Positions 1 through 7,644 of a stretch of 64,000 nt of DNA are shown here, one piece after another. The DNA is from Elusimicrobiota bacterium (lineage in GTDB: Bacteria; Elusimicrobiota; Elusimicrobia; UBA1565; UBA9628): contig PLZD01000010.1 of the NCBI GenBank assembly GCA_003151975.1, positions 124,001 to 188,000 of the forward strand, read 5' to 3'. Below the pieces are notes generated by a model, which did no database searches, had not been told where the DNA came from, and was given only the letters and a program-made list of their open reading frames with translations. Both the position numbers and the translations under genes were made by a program. Numbering within the stretch: position 1 is the stretch's first letter; every line of letters begins with the position of its first letter.

Positions 1-633
1 GGAGCGCTCCTCCGGCGTCTCGACGACGCCGAGTCGCGGCCCGAAGAAATGCCCGACCTCGCGCAGCCGCTCCAGGCGCGCGATCTTGATCGAGCCGTTG
101 GGCCTTAGGACGGGGGGCAGAAGCGTGCGGTCCTTGATGTATTGAGTGCCGAACCACATTCCCCACTCGTCGGATTTCTCGGACAGAGCCCAATGAAAAT
201 AATGCGGGTCGATGGGCGTCGCGCTGGCCAAAAAGTCCAGGTCGCCGCGCGAGAAGCGGTCCACGGACGCCTTGATGTCGTCCGACGAGCGCAACGGCGA
301 GCTGGGCTGCAGGCAGACTAACGTGTCGATGGTTCGGCCTTTCGCCGCGAGATGCTCGGCCATGCGCTGGCACGGAGCGTGGGAGGCCACCATGTCGCCG
401 CAGAGCTCGGCCGGCATAAGAAACGGGACTTGCGCGCCTCGGCGCCGCGCCTCGAAGGCGATGGTCTCGTCCTCCGTACATACGAAAACGTCCTTGAAGA
501 GGCCGCTCTCGAGCGCGGCCTCAATGGAATAGGCGAGCATCGGTTTGCCCGCGAGCGCACGCAGGTTCTTGCCGGCCAGCCGCTTGGAGCCGGCTCGAGC
601 CGGGATCGCGCAGAGCCAGGAATCAAGCGCCAC
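1..633 (-). CDS. Acylneuraminate (nonulosonate) cytidylyltransferase, C-terminus cut by the window edge
   Basis: Predicted to activate a nonulosonic acid with CTP, giving the CMP-sugar donor. The GTG start at 633 follows AAGGAGA by a few bases and overlaps the end of the preceding gene by 11 bp. The visible 211 codons read VALDSWLCAIPARAGSKRLA at the start, with the nucleotide-binding signature P-A-R-x-G-S-K-R-x-x-G-K-N. LQPSSPLRSSDDI and RPNGSIKIA follow further on, both typical of the NeuA/CMP-sialate synthetase fold. Family members are about 230 residues, so only the last ~20 are missing. It sits directly behind a second cytidylyltransferase, so the two may activate different nonulosonates. 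The substrate cannot be read from the sequence. Confidence 0.9.
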   Translation of the reverse strand, partial: MALDSWLCAIPARAGSKRLAGKNLRALAGKPMLAYSIEAALESGLFKDVFVCTEDETIAFEARRRGAQVPFLMPAELCGDMVASHAPCQRMAEHLAAKGRTIDTLVCLQPSSPLRSSDDIKASVDRFSRGDLDFLASATPIDPHYFHWALSEKSDEWGMWFGTQYIKDRTLLPPVLRPNGSIKIARLERLREVGHFFGPRLGVVETPEERS

Positions 634-1360
634 GGGTCTTCTCCTTAATATAGGGTCTCCGGGCAATGGGCTCAAGCGCGGACTTCCCGTCCCGAGCCTT
701 CAGCCCTCGAGCCAGGATCTCAGCCAATTCCAGTTCCTCGGGGTGGTCGATGTCGAGGCCGCGTGAGGCGTCCATGGGCGCCAGATGGAACGGCTTGCCG
801 TAAAAGTTCTTTTGAGCCGTGAAGTCTTTGGAGCGGATCCACCAGGCGGCGCCCGTGGGACAAACAGCCGTGGCGAGCGTTTGGCTGCGGACCTTGAACT
901 TGTCGCCAAAGAGCCAGCCGCCCCGTCCCGTCTTGTCCATAGTCATGGCCCAATGCGGGTAAACACCGCGATAAGGAACGGCCGAGATTTGAAAGAGGCG
1001 CCGGCCTTGGCGGAAGGTCCGATATTGCTCCACGACGTCCGAGGCGCGCCGCAGCGGGCAATTGGGCATCATGAGGCAAAAGACCTCGGCGGGCCGCGCT
1101 TGGAGCGCGTGCAGCGCGACTTCGACGAGACCCGCCGAATCGGAGGCAAGCGCCGCGGGGCGGGGCAAATAGGTCGCGCCGTACCACCTCGCGATGTCGC
1201 CTATGGCCGGAGAATCGGTCGAGACGAGCACATCGTCGAAAAGGCCCGCGTTGCGCGCGGCCGCGATCGCATAGGCGATGAGGGGATGTCCGAAGAAGGG
1301 CGCGATGTTCTTTCCGGGCACGCGCTTGGAGCCGCCGCGGGCTGGAATGAGCGCGATCAC
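623..1360 (-). CDS. Acylneuraminate cytidylyltransferase (PseF/NeuA-like)
   Basis: 245 residues from a GTG start at 1360 that overlaps the stop of the aldo/keto reductase in a GTGA. This start places VIALIPARGGSKRVPGKN at the very N-terminus, as expected for the CTP-binding loop; a longer reading would add low-complexity arginine-rich junk translated from the upstream gene. Further motifs are LMMPNCPLRRASDV, CPTGAAWWIR (in place of the usual NGAxY) and a C-terminal RGLDIDHPEELELAE, the metal/DxD-type tail of the family. It would form a CMP-nonulosonate in the cytoplasm. The divergence from the neighbouring copy at 1-633 suggests a different sugar specificity. Confidence 0.9.
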   Translation of the reverse strand: MIALIPARGGSKRVPGKNIAPFFGHPLIAYAIAAARNAGLFDDVLVSTDSPAIGDIARWYGATYLPRPAALASDSAGLVEVALHALQARPAEVFCLMMPNCPLRRASDVVEQYRTFRQGRRLFQISAVPYRGVYPHWAMTMDKTGRGGWLFGDKFKVRSQTLATAVCPTGAAWWIRSKDFTAQKNFYGKPFHLAPMDASRGLDIDHPEELELAEILARGLKARDGKSALEPIARRPYIKEKTRGA

Positions 1361-2319
1361 CCGCGCATCCTCCAAAGAGAAGGGTTGAGAAGCTCGACGG
1401 GAGCACCGGAGAGAGCGGCCTCTAGGCGCGCGCATTGATCTTCGTTCAAGACGGGCCGCTGGAATAAATGAACGGCCTCGGTCAGCTGAGCTTGAGTCTC
1501 GACGCCGACGACGACGCGCGCGATCCAATGTTGGGCCCTGGCGTAGGCGAGGCACAGATCGGCCCGGCTCTCGCGGTCGAACGACCGCGAGAGCGACTCG
1601 AGCTTCGCAATCCACGGAGCGCCGTCAAACCCCGCCCTGTCCCAGTCCGGCGCGTCGGCCGCAAGGAGGCCTTGGAGCAAGGCGCTACGCGCGTCGAGCG
1701 TCAGATCCTTCCTCCCGCGGGCAAGCGCATCGATGCCGGTCGCTTTCCAGCGCCAATCGAGCGCGTTGAAAGGAATCTGCAGGCGGGTCATCTCCTGCTC
1801 TTGGAGCGCGGCGCGCGCCTCATCAGGGGAATAGACGGAGACGCCGAGCTCCGCGATACGTCCCTGCGCCTTAAGCTCCAAAAGCCGGCGCCAGAGAGCG
1901 CCGCCATGCGAGGTCCTATGCTCGACGCGGTGGAGGAGGAGGGCGTCGAGGCGGGTCCGTCCGAGGGCGAGGCAAGAACGCTCGACGCTGTCGTCGACGC
2001 GGGCGCGGACCTCGGTCTCCGCGGAGCCTTCCGCGAGGTCATCCAGCGGACTAAGCTTGGTGACCACGCAGGTCTCGGGCGAGTCCCCCAATGCCCGGCC
2101 CACGAGTTCCTCCGCGTCGCCGTAGTCGCGGGCGGTGTCAACGGCGGCCACACCCGCGGCGCGCGCCGCCCGCAGCAGGGCGACGGCTTGGTCCGCGGCC
2201 GGCTTTCCGATGCGGTTGGCGATGCCGTACCGCAAGCCGAGCTGGGCCGTGCCCAGCGCAAGTTTGGCGATGCCCGATTCAGGCTTTTTGGCCGCAGGCG
2301 ATGAACTCGGCAATCTCAT
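1357..2319 (-). CDS. Aldo/keto reductase family protein
   Basis: 320 residues from the ATG at 2319, chosen because AGGAGA lies 5 bases upstream; it overlaps the end of the methyltransferase by 41 bp. The family signature is clear: LALGTAQLGLRYGIAN at the N-terminus, the catalytic DTARDYG, VVTKLS (lysine) and LLLHRVEH (histidine), all in TIM-barrel order. These NADPH enzymes reduce carbonyls. In this operon of nonulosonate genes a sugar keto group is the probable substrate (inference). The stop overlaps the cytidylyltransferase start. Confidence 0.88.
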   Translation of the reverse strand: MRLPSSSPAAKKPESGIAKLALGTAQLGLRYGIANRIGKPAADQAVALLRAARAAGVAAVDTARDYGDAEELVGRALGDSPETCVVTKLSPLDDLAEGSAETEVRARVDDSVERSCLALGRTRLDALLLHRVEHRTSHGGALWRRLLELKAQGRIAELGVSVYSPDEARAALQEQEMTRLQIPFNALDWRWKATGIDALARGRKDLTLDARSALLQGLLAADAPDWDRAGFDGAPWIAKLESLSRSFDRESRADLCLAYARAQHWIARVVVGVETQAQLTEAVHLFQRPVLNEDQCARLEAALSGAPVELLNPSLWRMRG

Positions 2320-2959
2320 TTCTCCTCTTGGGATAAAGCCAGTCATTTGAATGGTGAAAAATATAGTCGAGCTTGAGGCCTCCGAAGAGAACGCCGCGGA
2401 TCTCGTCGCGCGTGAAGAAGTGGGTGATGCCCGCCGGCGCCAGGGCGCCGGACTTGAAACCGGAATAAGTGCCGGGCTCGACGGGCTTGCCGCCGCAAGC
2501 CTTGATGTCGCCGTGACGGCGAGAGAAGGCGTAAGACAGGAAGCGGCCGCCGGATTTTAAACAGCGCCGCACTTCCTTGGCGGTCTCGGCGATGGCAGCC
2601 TTGCGGTTGTGGCAGACGGACTCGCGGTCGATGATGAGATCGAAGTGCGCGTCCGGATACGGCAAGCCGACGAAATCCCCTTCTACGATCGCGGCTTGGA
2701 CTCCCTGAGCCGAGACGAACGCTCGGGCCTTGGCGCAGGCGGTCTTGGAGCCCTCGATGCCGTGCGTCTCGAAGCCCTCCTTGGCGAGGAAAACGAGGTT
2801 GTTGCCGGTCCCGCAGCCGAGTTCAAGGACGCGCAAGCCCCGGCCTCCCCCGGGATGGAGCCTTAGCACGCGCGAGACCAAATCGCCGAAGGGATAGCGC
2901 ATGACTTGCTTGCTGCGCGCGTACATCCTGGTCTCCCACGACGCGTCGAAACTTTTCAT
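2279..2959 (-). CDS. Class I SAM-dependent methyltransferase
   Basis: 226 residues from ATG 2959, which overlaps the WbqC-family gene in an ATGA; an in-frame TTG two codons upstream is possible but less likely. Motif I is VLELGCGTGNN, followed by an acidic residue in THGIEGSK and a post-I region FDLIIDRESV. Lys/Arg-rich segments with SGFKSGALA lie near the C-terminus. It probably O- or N-methylates the sugar made by this operon (inference), since every neighbour is a nonulosonate gene. Acceptor unknown. Confidence 0.85.
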   Translation of the reverse strand: MKSFDASWETRMYARSKQVMRYPFGDLVSRVLRLHPGGGRGLRVLELGCGTGNNLVFLAKEGFETHGIEGSKTACAKARAFVSAQGVQAAIVEGDFVGLPYPDAHFDLIIDRESVCHNRKAAIAETAKEVRRCLKSGGRFLSYAFSRRHGDIKACGGKPVEPGTYSGFKSGALAPAGITHFFTRDEIRGVLFGGLKLDYIFHHSNDWLYPKRRNEIAEFIACGQKA

Positions 2960-3678
2960 GCGCAACGGGCCGACTCGAGCGCGGCCTTCTCGACGTTGCC
3001 GGACATGATGATGTCGAGCGAGCGCGGGCCCTCGTTGAACAGCAGATCGACGACGCTCATGTAGGGCTTGAACTCGCCGTGGAGCTGCTTGTAGACGGGG
3101 TGCTTGTAGTCCTGGAACAAGGGGATGACGCCCGCGCGTTTAAACGCCTCAGCGTCCGCGTAATCCTTGCCCAGCGCGCCGAAGACGTAGACCGAGGCCT
3201 TGAGCTGCCGGCACATGTCGACGACGAGCTCCGATTTCGCGCCCTGAAATCGGTACGAGCCGGCGCGCTCGACCGACGTGGCGATGCCCAGCGTCTTGAG
3301 AAACCATTCGAGCATGTGGAGATCGAGGTCGGCGAGGAGCTTCCAGTCCCTCTTGTATGTCTCCTCGAAAAAATCGGCGTAGGTCTTGAAATACGGAGCC
3401 TGCCGATAAGCGGCCGAGATCGACTTCCAGTGCTTGCGGGCCCACGGCAGTTCATTGTGAATCTCCATCTCCGCGATGATCTTCTCGCGATGGCCCGTCG
3501 TAAGAACGGGCACGGTCAGCGTTAGCGGTCCGTTGGCAGTCTTGATGTCGTTGCGGCTGATCCAGTCCTTGGGAACGTACTGGACTTGGTCGAACACGAC
3601 GAATTTGTCGGCCAACGCGATTTTATGGAAGAGTCCGAGCCAGGGAAGGTAGCTCGGCTGGTGCGCGGTCAGGATCAC
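2956..3678 (-). CDS. WbqC family protein
   Basis: 240 residues from GTG 3678, which overlaps the NeuB-like stop as GTGA. The N-terminus VILTAHQPSYLPWLGLFHK is the hallmark of the WbqC family, followed by DQVQYVPKDWISRN and a central helical region. The C-terminal part carries VYVFGALGKDYAD and FQDYKHPVYKQL. WbqC proteins recur in O-antigen and nonulosonate loci; their biochemical role is not established. Gene order (dehydratase, aminotransferase, deacetylase, synthase, WbqC) ties it to processing of the nonulosonate. Confidence 0.88.
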   Translation of the reverse strand: MILTAHQPSYLPWLGLFHKIALADKFVVFDQVQYVPKDWISRNDIKTANGPLTLTVPVLTTGHREKIIAEMEIHNELPWARKHWKSISAAYRQAPYFKTYADFFEETYKRDWKLLADLDLHMLEWFLKTLGIATSVERAGSYRFQGAKSELVVDMCRQLKASVYVFGALGKDYADAEAFKRAGVIPLFQDYKHPVYKQLHGEFKPYMSVVDLLFNEGPRSLDIIMSGNVEKAALESARCA

Positions 3679-4721
3679 TTGAAATCCCCGGCCCTCAGAA
3701 GGCTCTCGGCCTCGATGTCGCGCCGCGCGGTCTTGCCGAGCACGCGCTCCCACGCCGCCGGAGGCAGGCCGCCCCCGGGCCGGCGCAGGCCGAGTTTTTT
3801 CTCATCGAGGCGCTCTCCCTTGCGGATGTCGGCCAAAGCGACGATGCTGCGGCGCGCCAAAATCTTCATCTTCTGCTCGGCGGCCGTGGGCCGCAGGGCG
3901 TCGGAGCCCAGCGCTTGGTGGGCCGTGCGAATCGCGGCGACCCAAGCGGCGAGCCCGCGAGGATCCTCGGCAAACCAGTGGTCCGGGCCCGGAAGATCAT
4001 GATCGAGCGTGAAGTGCTTCTCGAAAACGCAGGCTCCTAGGGCGACTGCGGCCGAGGCCGCGACGGCTCCTTGCGTGTGATCGGAGAATCCAAGCACTAG
4101 CTTCGGGAATTCGCGGCGCAATGCGACGAGCTTGCGCAGATTGACGTCTTTGGGCGGCGTCGGGTATTGCGAAGTGCAGAGCAAGAGAACGGCGGAGGCC
4201 GCGTTGACGGCTTTGAGCGAGGCCCGGATCTCGGCGAGGTCGGCCATGCCGCAAGAGACGATCATCGGCAGGCGTTCCGAGGCGTAGTCCTTGAGCAGCG
4301 GCAAATTGGTGAAATCGTCGGAGCCGACCTTGATCGCGGGTATGCCGACGCTCAGAAGCAGGTCGAGGTCCGAGCGGTTCTGCGGCGTGGAAAGGAATAA
4401 AATTCCTTCCTTCTCGCACCGCCGCTTGAGCGCCCGCCAGGCGTCGTCGGGAAGCTCGAGGCGCTTGAAGAGGTCGTATTGCGGCTCGGTGACCGTCTTG
4501 CCCCGGGAGCGGTAAGTGAACGTTTGCGCGCGGTTGCCGACGAAGCCGTCGGCCTTGAAGGTCTGGAATTTCACGGCGTCGGCTCCGGCCGTTTTGGCGG
4601 CCGAGATCATCGCCAGTGCCCTCTCGAGGTCGCCGTTGTGGTTGATGCCAGCCTCGGCCAGGATGAAGGGAGGGAGACCGTCGCCGACAAGCCGTCGGCC
4701 GATGCGGCACCGGGGACTCAT
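3675..4721 (-). CDS. N-acetylneuraminate synthase-family nonulosonate synthase (NeuB/LegI/PseI family)
   Basis: Condenses an amino-hexose with phosphoenolpyruvate to give the nine-carbon acid. 348 residues from the ATG at 4721, one base after the deacetylase stop; the longer open frame upstream is discarded because it reads through the deacetylase. The N-terminus has FILAEAGINHNGD, closer to the NeuB/LegI form (AEAG-NHNG) than to the PseI form (usually E-SANHNG). Then come DAVKFQTFKAD, FLSTPQ, IKVGSDD, MIVSCGMA and EKHFTLD. A C-terminal SAF/antifreeze-like domain begins at RRSIVALADIRKG. The precise sugar made is open. Confidence 0.92.
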   Translation of the reverse strand: MSPRCRIGRRLVGDGLPPFILAEAGINHNGDLERALAMISAAKTAGADAVKFQTFKADGFVGNRAQTFTYRSRGKTVTEPQYDLFKRLELPDDAWRALKRRCEKEGILFLSTPQNRSDLDLLLSVGIPAIKVGSDDFTNLPLLKDYASERLPMIVSCGMADLAEIRASLKAVNAASAVLLLCTSQYPTPPKDVNLRKLVALRREFPKLVLGFSDHTQGAVAASAAVALGACVFEKHFTLDHDLPGPDHWFAEDPRGLAAWVAAIRTAHQALGSDALRPTAAEQKMKILARRSIVALADIRKGERLDEKKLGLRRPGGGLPPAAWERVLGKTARRDIEAESLLRAGDFK

Positions 4722-4722
4722 C

Positions 4723-5418
4723 TTAGGCCTCGACGGTGCGCACGACGCTGAAAGCTTCGGCCGCCGCCAGCCCCGACTGGCCGCCGCGAACATAGGCCAG
4801 GGCCCGGATGTATTTCTCTGAACGGGGGTGCGGGAATGAGCGCATCTCGCCGCCGTAGGCCGAGAGCGCCGCGATCTTTCGTTCGAGGAAATTTGAAACG
4901 TCGACGAAAGCGTTCGGAGAAAACCCCGCGGCCGCGTCGAACCGCCACTCGGTTGCCGACGGAATCTCGAAAGACAAGACACTCCGGACGCTCGAGCCGG
5001 GAAGCGGACGGCAGGCCGTCTTGACCGCTTCGAGGGCCAATTGATGGTCGATGTTTAGGTCGCCGCCGCTGTGCGTGTAGACCGTGTCGGGCTTGAACTG
5101 GGCTACGACCGCCTCGACGGCCTGGACAAGCTTGAGGCGTGGCATCGAGTCGAACTGGTTGTCCGGGAAGTCCCGCAGGATCAGTTTCTCGACGCCCGCG
5201 ATCTTGTTGGCTCTCTGGGCGTCGGACCTCAGCTTCTTGAGCTCGGCCTTTTTCCTGGCGGCCGAAAGGCCTTGGCGGGAGGTCACGCCCTCGCCGAGGA
5301 TCAGGGACCAGACGCGGGCGCCCTCGGCGGCGCGCCGCGCCACGGTCGCGCCGCAGCCGAGGAGTTCGTCGTCGGGATGCGCCGCGACCACCAGGATGCG
5401 GGCGGGTCTAGCGGGCAT
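4723..5418 (-). CDS. PIG-L/LmbE family deacetylase
   Basis: 231 residues. Zinc-dependent N-acetyl-sugar deacetylase family: the metal motif AHPDDE is at residues 13-18, and THSGGDLNIDHQLA supplies the downstream histidines. Start ATG 5418 overlaps the aminotransferase by 11 bp. Canonical pseudaminate and legionaminate operons use an acetyltransferase and a UDP-sugar hydrolase at this stage. Here a deacetylase sits between the aminotransferase and the synthase, so it may remove an N-acetyl group from the intermediate or the finished sugar. That would leave an amine for another acyl group (inference). Confidence 0.9.
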   Translation of the reverse strand: MPARPARILVVAAHPDDELLGCGATVARRAAEGARVWSLILGEGVTSRQGLSAARKKAELKKLRSDAQRANKIAGVEKLILRDFPDNQFDSMPRLKLVQAVEAVVAQFKPDTVYTHSGGDLNIDHQLALEAVKTACRPLPGSSVRSVLSFEIPSATEWRFDAAAGFSPNAFVDVSNFLERKIAALSAYGGEMRSFPHPRSEKYIRALAYVRGGQSGLAAAEAFSVVRTVEA

Positions 5419-6547
5419 GGGCCTTGGCGCCGAGAGCGTCGAGAGTCTTGCGGAGCGCGGCGATCACCTCGTCCTGCTGGGCGCGCGCGAGTCCGGGGTA
5501 GATGGGCAAGGAGATGATGCGCGAGTAGAAATCCTCCGCCTTGGGGCAGAGTCCCTTCTTGTAGCCCAAGCGCTCGTAGAATGGATGGAAATAAACCGGA
5601 ATGTAATGGACCTGCACGCCGATGCCCGCGCGTCGCATGGCCTGAAAAATATCGCGGCGCTTGGAGGCGAGCGCGCCGCGCAAGCGGATCACATACAGGT
5701 GCCACGCCGAGTCTTCGACGGCGCCGACGCGCGGCTCGAGCTCCGCCCAGCTGTTGAAAGCCTCGTCGTAGCGTCGCGCGATCTCTCGTCTGCGGGCGAT
5801 GAAACCGTCGAGCTTGGCAAGCTGGCTTAGGCCCAGGGCCGCCTGCATGTCGGTCAGCCGGTAGTTGAGTCCTTGAGACTCGACCGCGTACAGCCAATCT
5901 TCGCTGCGCTTGATGCCGTGCGTGCGAAATTCGGAGAGCTTTTCCCGGAAGCCGGCGTCGTCGGTGAGCACCGCGCCGCCCTCGCCGGTCGTGATCGATT
6001 TTACGGGATGAAAGCTGAACACGGTCATGTCGCTCACCGACCCGATCTTGCGCTTCGCAAGGTCCGCTCCCAGCGCGTGGCAGGCATCCTCAATGAGCAC
6101 GAGGCCCTTGGCCTTGGCTAGGCGCTTAAAGGCGGCAAGATCGGCCGGGCGCCCCCCGAAGTCGACGGGGACGATCGCGCGGGTCTTGGGGGTCAGGTGC
6201 CTGAGGCAAGAATCGTGATCGAGATTTCCGGTGGTCGGATCGATATCGGCGAAAACGGGCTTGGCGCCCTGCCAAAGGCCGGCCGTCGCGGTGGAGGCGA
6301 AAGTGATCGGCGAGGTGACGAACTCGTCGCCGGATTTAAGGTCCGCGGCGAAGTAGGCCGCTTGCAGCGCCGCGGTCCCGTTGGCAAAGACGACCGCGTG
6401 TTTGGCGCCGCAGTAGGCCGCCAGCTCTCGCTCGAACTCCTCGACCTTAGGCCCTTGGGTCAGCCAGTCCGAGCGCAGGGTTTCCGAGACGGCTCGGATG
6501 TCCGCTTCGTCGATGGTCTGCCGGCCGTAGGGGATGCGGACGGTCAT
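5408..6547 (-). CDS. pseC: DegT/DnrJ/EryC1/StrS aminotransferase, PseC-like
   Basis: 379 residues, PLP-dependent. The N-terminus IPYGRQTIDEADI followed by LRSDWLTQGPKV is typical of PseC, which aminates UDP-4-keto-6-deoxy-AltNAc. The PLP lysine is K183 in VFSFHPVKSITTGEGG; the cofactor-binding ANGTAALQAA and LIEDACHALGA are also present. It lies 4 bp downstream of the PseB-like dehydratase, the order found in pseudaminic acid operons. The symbol is assigned on family resemblance plus this context. A LegC or Per-type role for another 4-keto-sugar is the main alternative. Confidence 0.85.
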   Translation of the reverse strand: MTVRIPYGRQTIDEADIRAVSETLRSDWLTQGPKVEEFERELAAYCGAKHAVVFANGTAALQAAYFAADLKSGDEFVTSPITFASTATAGLWQGAKPVFADIDPTTGNLDHDSCLRHLTPKTRAIVPVDFGGRPADLAAFKRLAKAKGLVLIEDACHALGADLAKRKIGSVSDMTVFSFHPVKSITTGEGGAVLTDDAGFREKLSEFRTHGIKRSEDWLYAVESQGLNYRLTDMQAALGLSQLAKLDGFIARRREIARRYDEAFNSWAELEPRVGAVEDSAWHLYVIRLRGALASKRRDIFQAMRRAGIGVQVHYIPVYFHPFYERLGYKKGLCPKAEDFYSRIISLPIYPGLARAQQDEVIAALRKTLDALGAKAHAR

Positions 6548-6551
6548 GCGT

Positions 6552-7604
6552 TCAGGACTCGACGGCCAGGCCCTCTGGGTGCGGATCTCCCATCATGTCC
6601 TTGAGTTCCTTGGACGAGAGCCAGCGGTCGTTGGTCTCGCTTGAGTAGCGGAAGCCCTCGGGGAGCGCTTCGCCGTTCCAGGCGTTCTGGGCGACCCAAG
6701 GGAAACGGAACGCGGGCTCGATGACGAAACAGTCTCCGACGTCCTTGCTGCGCGCCGACTCGTCTTCGGTGAGCAGAACCTCGTGAATCTTTTCGCCCGG
6801 CCGCGTGCCGACGATCTTAATCTCGCAGTCTGGGCCGATGGCCTTGGCCAGGTCCATGACGCGCATGCTGGCGATTTTCGGCACGAAAACCTCGCCGCCT
6901 TGCATCTGGGATAGAGCCTTCATCACGAGATCGACGCCCTGGTCCAAGGTGATCCAAAACCTGGTCATGCGCTCGTCGGTCACCGTCAGAACCCCGGTTT
7001 TGCGCTTTTCGAGAAACAGCGGGATCACGCTGCCGCGCGAGCCGACGACGTTGCCGTAGCGCACGACGGCAAACCGCGACTTCGCGCCGCCGGCGTAATA
7101 ATTGCCAGCGACGAAGAGCTTCTCGGCGCACAGCTTGGTCGCGCCGTAAAGATTGATGGGATTGACCGCCTTGTCGGTGGAGAGGGCCACGACGCGCGAA
7201 ACGCCCTGATCGACCGCCGCGTTGATGACGTTCTCGCCGCCGATGATGTTGGTGAGCACAGCCTCGAAGGGGTTGTATTCCAGGGCCGGGACCTGCTTGA
7301 GGGCCGCGGCGTGGACGACGAAGTCGATGCCGTGGAAGGCGCGCTGAAGGCGCTGAAGGTCGCGGACGTCGCCGAGCAGAAATCGCAGACGCGGGTCGCG
7401 GAATTCGCGGACCATCTCCGACTGCTTGAGCTCGTCGCGGCTGAAAACCACGATCTTTCGCGCCTTGGTCTTCTCAAGAACGGTCTTGATGAAGCGCTGT
7501 CCGAAAGAACCCGTGCCTCCCGTGACTAGGATGGACTTATCCTTCAAGAACCCGTAGTCGCGGCTGGAATGGTGTCCGTTGGAGGACGGCTGGGTCTTCT
7601 TCAT
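6552..7604 (-). CDS. pseB: UDP-N-acetylglucosamine 4,6-dehydratase, inverting (PseB-like)
   Basis: 350 residues, extended short-chain dehydrogenase. NAD-binding TGGTGSFGQ at 28-36, then the CapD/PseB-type active site STDKAVNPINLYGATK (D144, K145, Y153) and a C-terminal SSETNDRWLS, as in PseB. It would convert UDP-GlcNAc to the 4-keto-6-deoxy-AltNAc derivative, the first step to pseudaminate-type sugars. The ~20-residue N-terminal extension before FLKDKSILVTGG is short and polar. First gene of the unit driven by the TATAAT/inverted-repeat promoter at 7622-7642. Confidence 0.9.
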   Translation of the reverse strand: MKKTQPSSNGHHSSRDYGFLKDKSILVTGGTGSFGQRFIKTVLEKTKARKIVVFSRDELKQSEMVREFRDPRLRFLLGDVRDLQRLQRAFHGIDFVVHAAALKQVPALEYNPFEAVLTNIIGGENVINAAVDQGVSRVVALSTDKAVNPINLYGATKLCAEKLFVAGNYYAGGAKSRFAVVRYGNVVGSRGSVIPLFLEKRKTGVLTVTDERMTRFWITLDQGVDLVMKALSQMQGGEVFVPKIASMRVMDLAKAIGPDCEIKIVGTRPGEKIHEVLLTEDESARSKDVGDCFVIEPAFRFPWVAQNAWNGEALPEGFRYSSETNDRWLSSKELKDMMGDPHPEGLAVES

Positions 7605-7621
7605 CGCTTGATTCCTCTTGT

Positions 7622-7642
7622 GTTCAATAATTGAACATTATA
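7622..7642 (-). promoter_or_regulatory. Promoter with inverted-repeat operator upstream of the PseB-like gene
   Basis: On the minus strand a consensus -10 TATAAT (7637-7642) is followed at once by GTTCAATTATTGAAC (7622-7636), a perfect 7-bp inverted repeat about one central base. The repeat would cover the transcription start. A weak -35 (TAGACG, 7661-7666, 18-bp spacer) lies inside the preceding gene. The GTTCA-N5-TGAAC core recurs at 11847-11861 and 21795-21809, which points to a shared DNA-binding regulator (inference). Confidence 0.65.
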
Positions 7643-7644
7643 CA

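Noticed and set aside
4722-4982. Longer NeuB-like protein beginning inside the deacetylase gene
   Set aside because: The extra 87 residues are a shadow of the deacetylase; the ATG at 4721 one base past its stop puts the AEAGINHNG motif at the right distance from the start.
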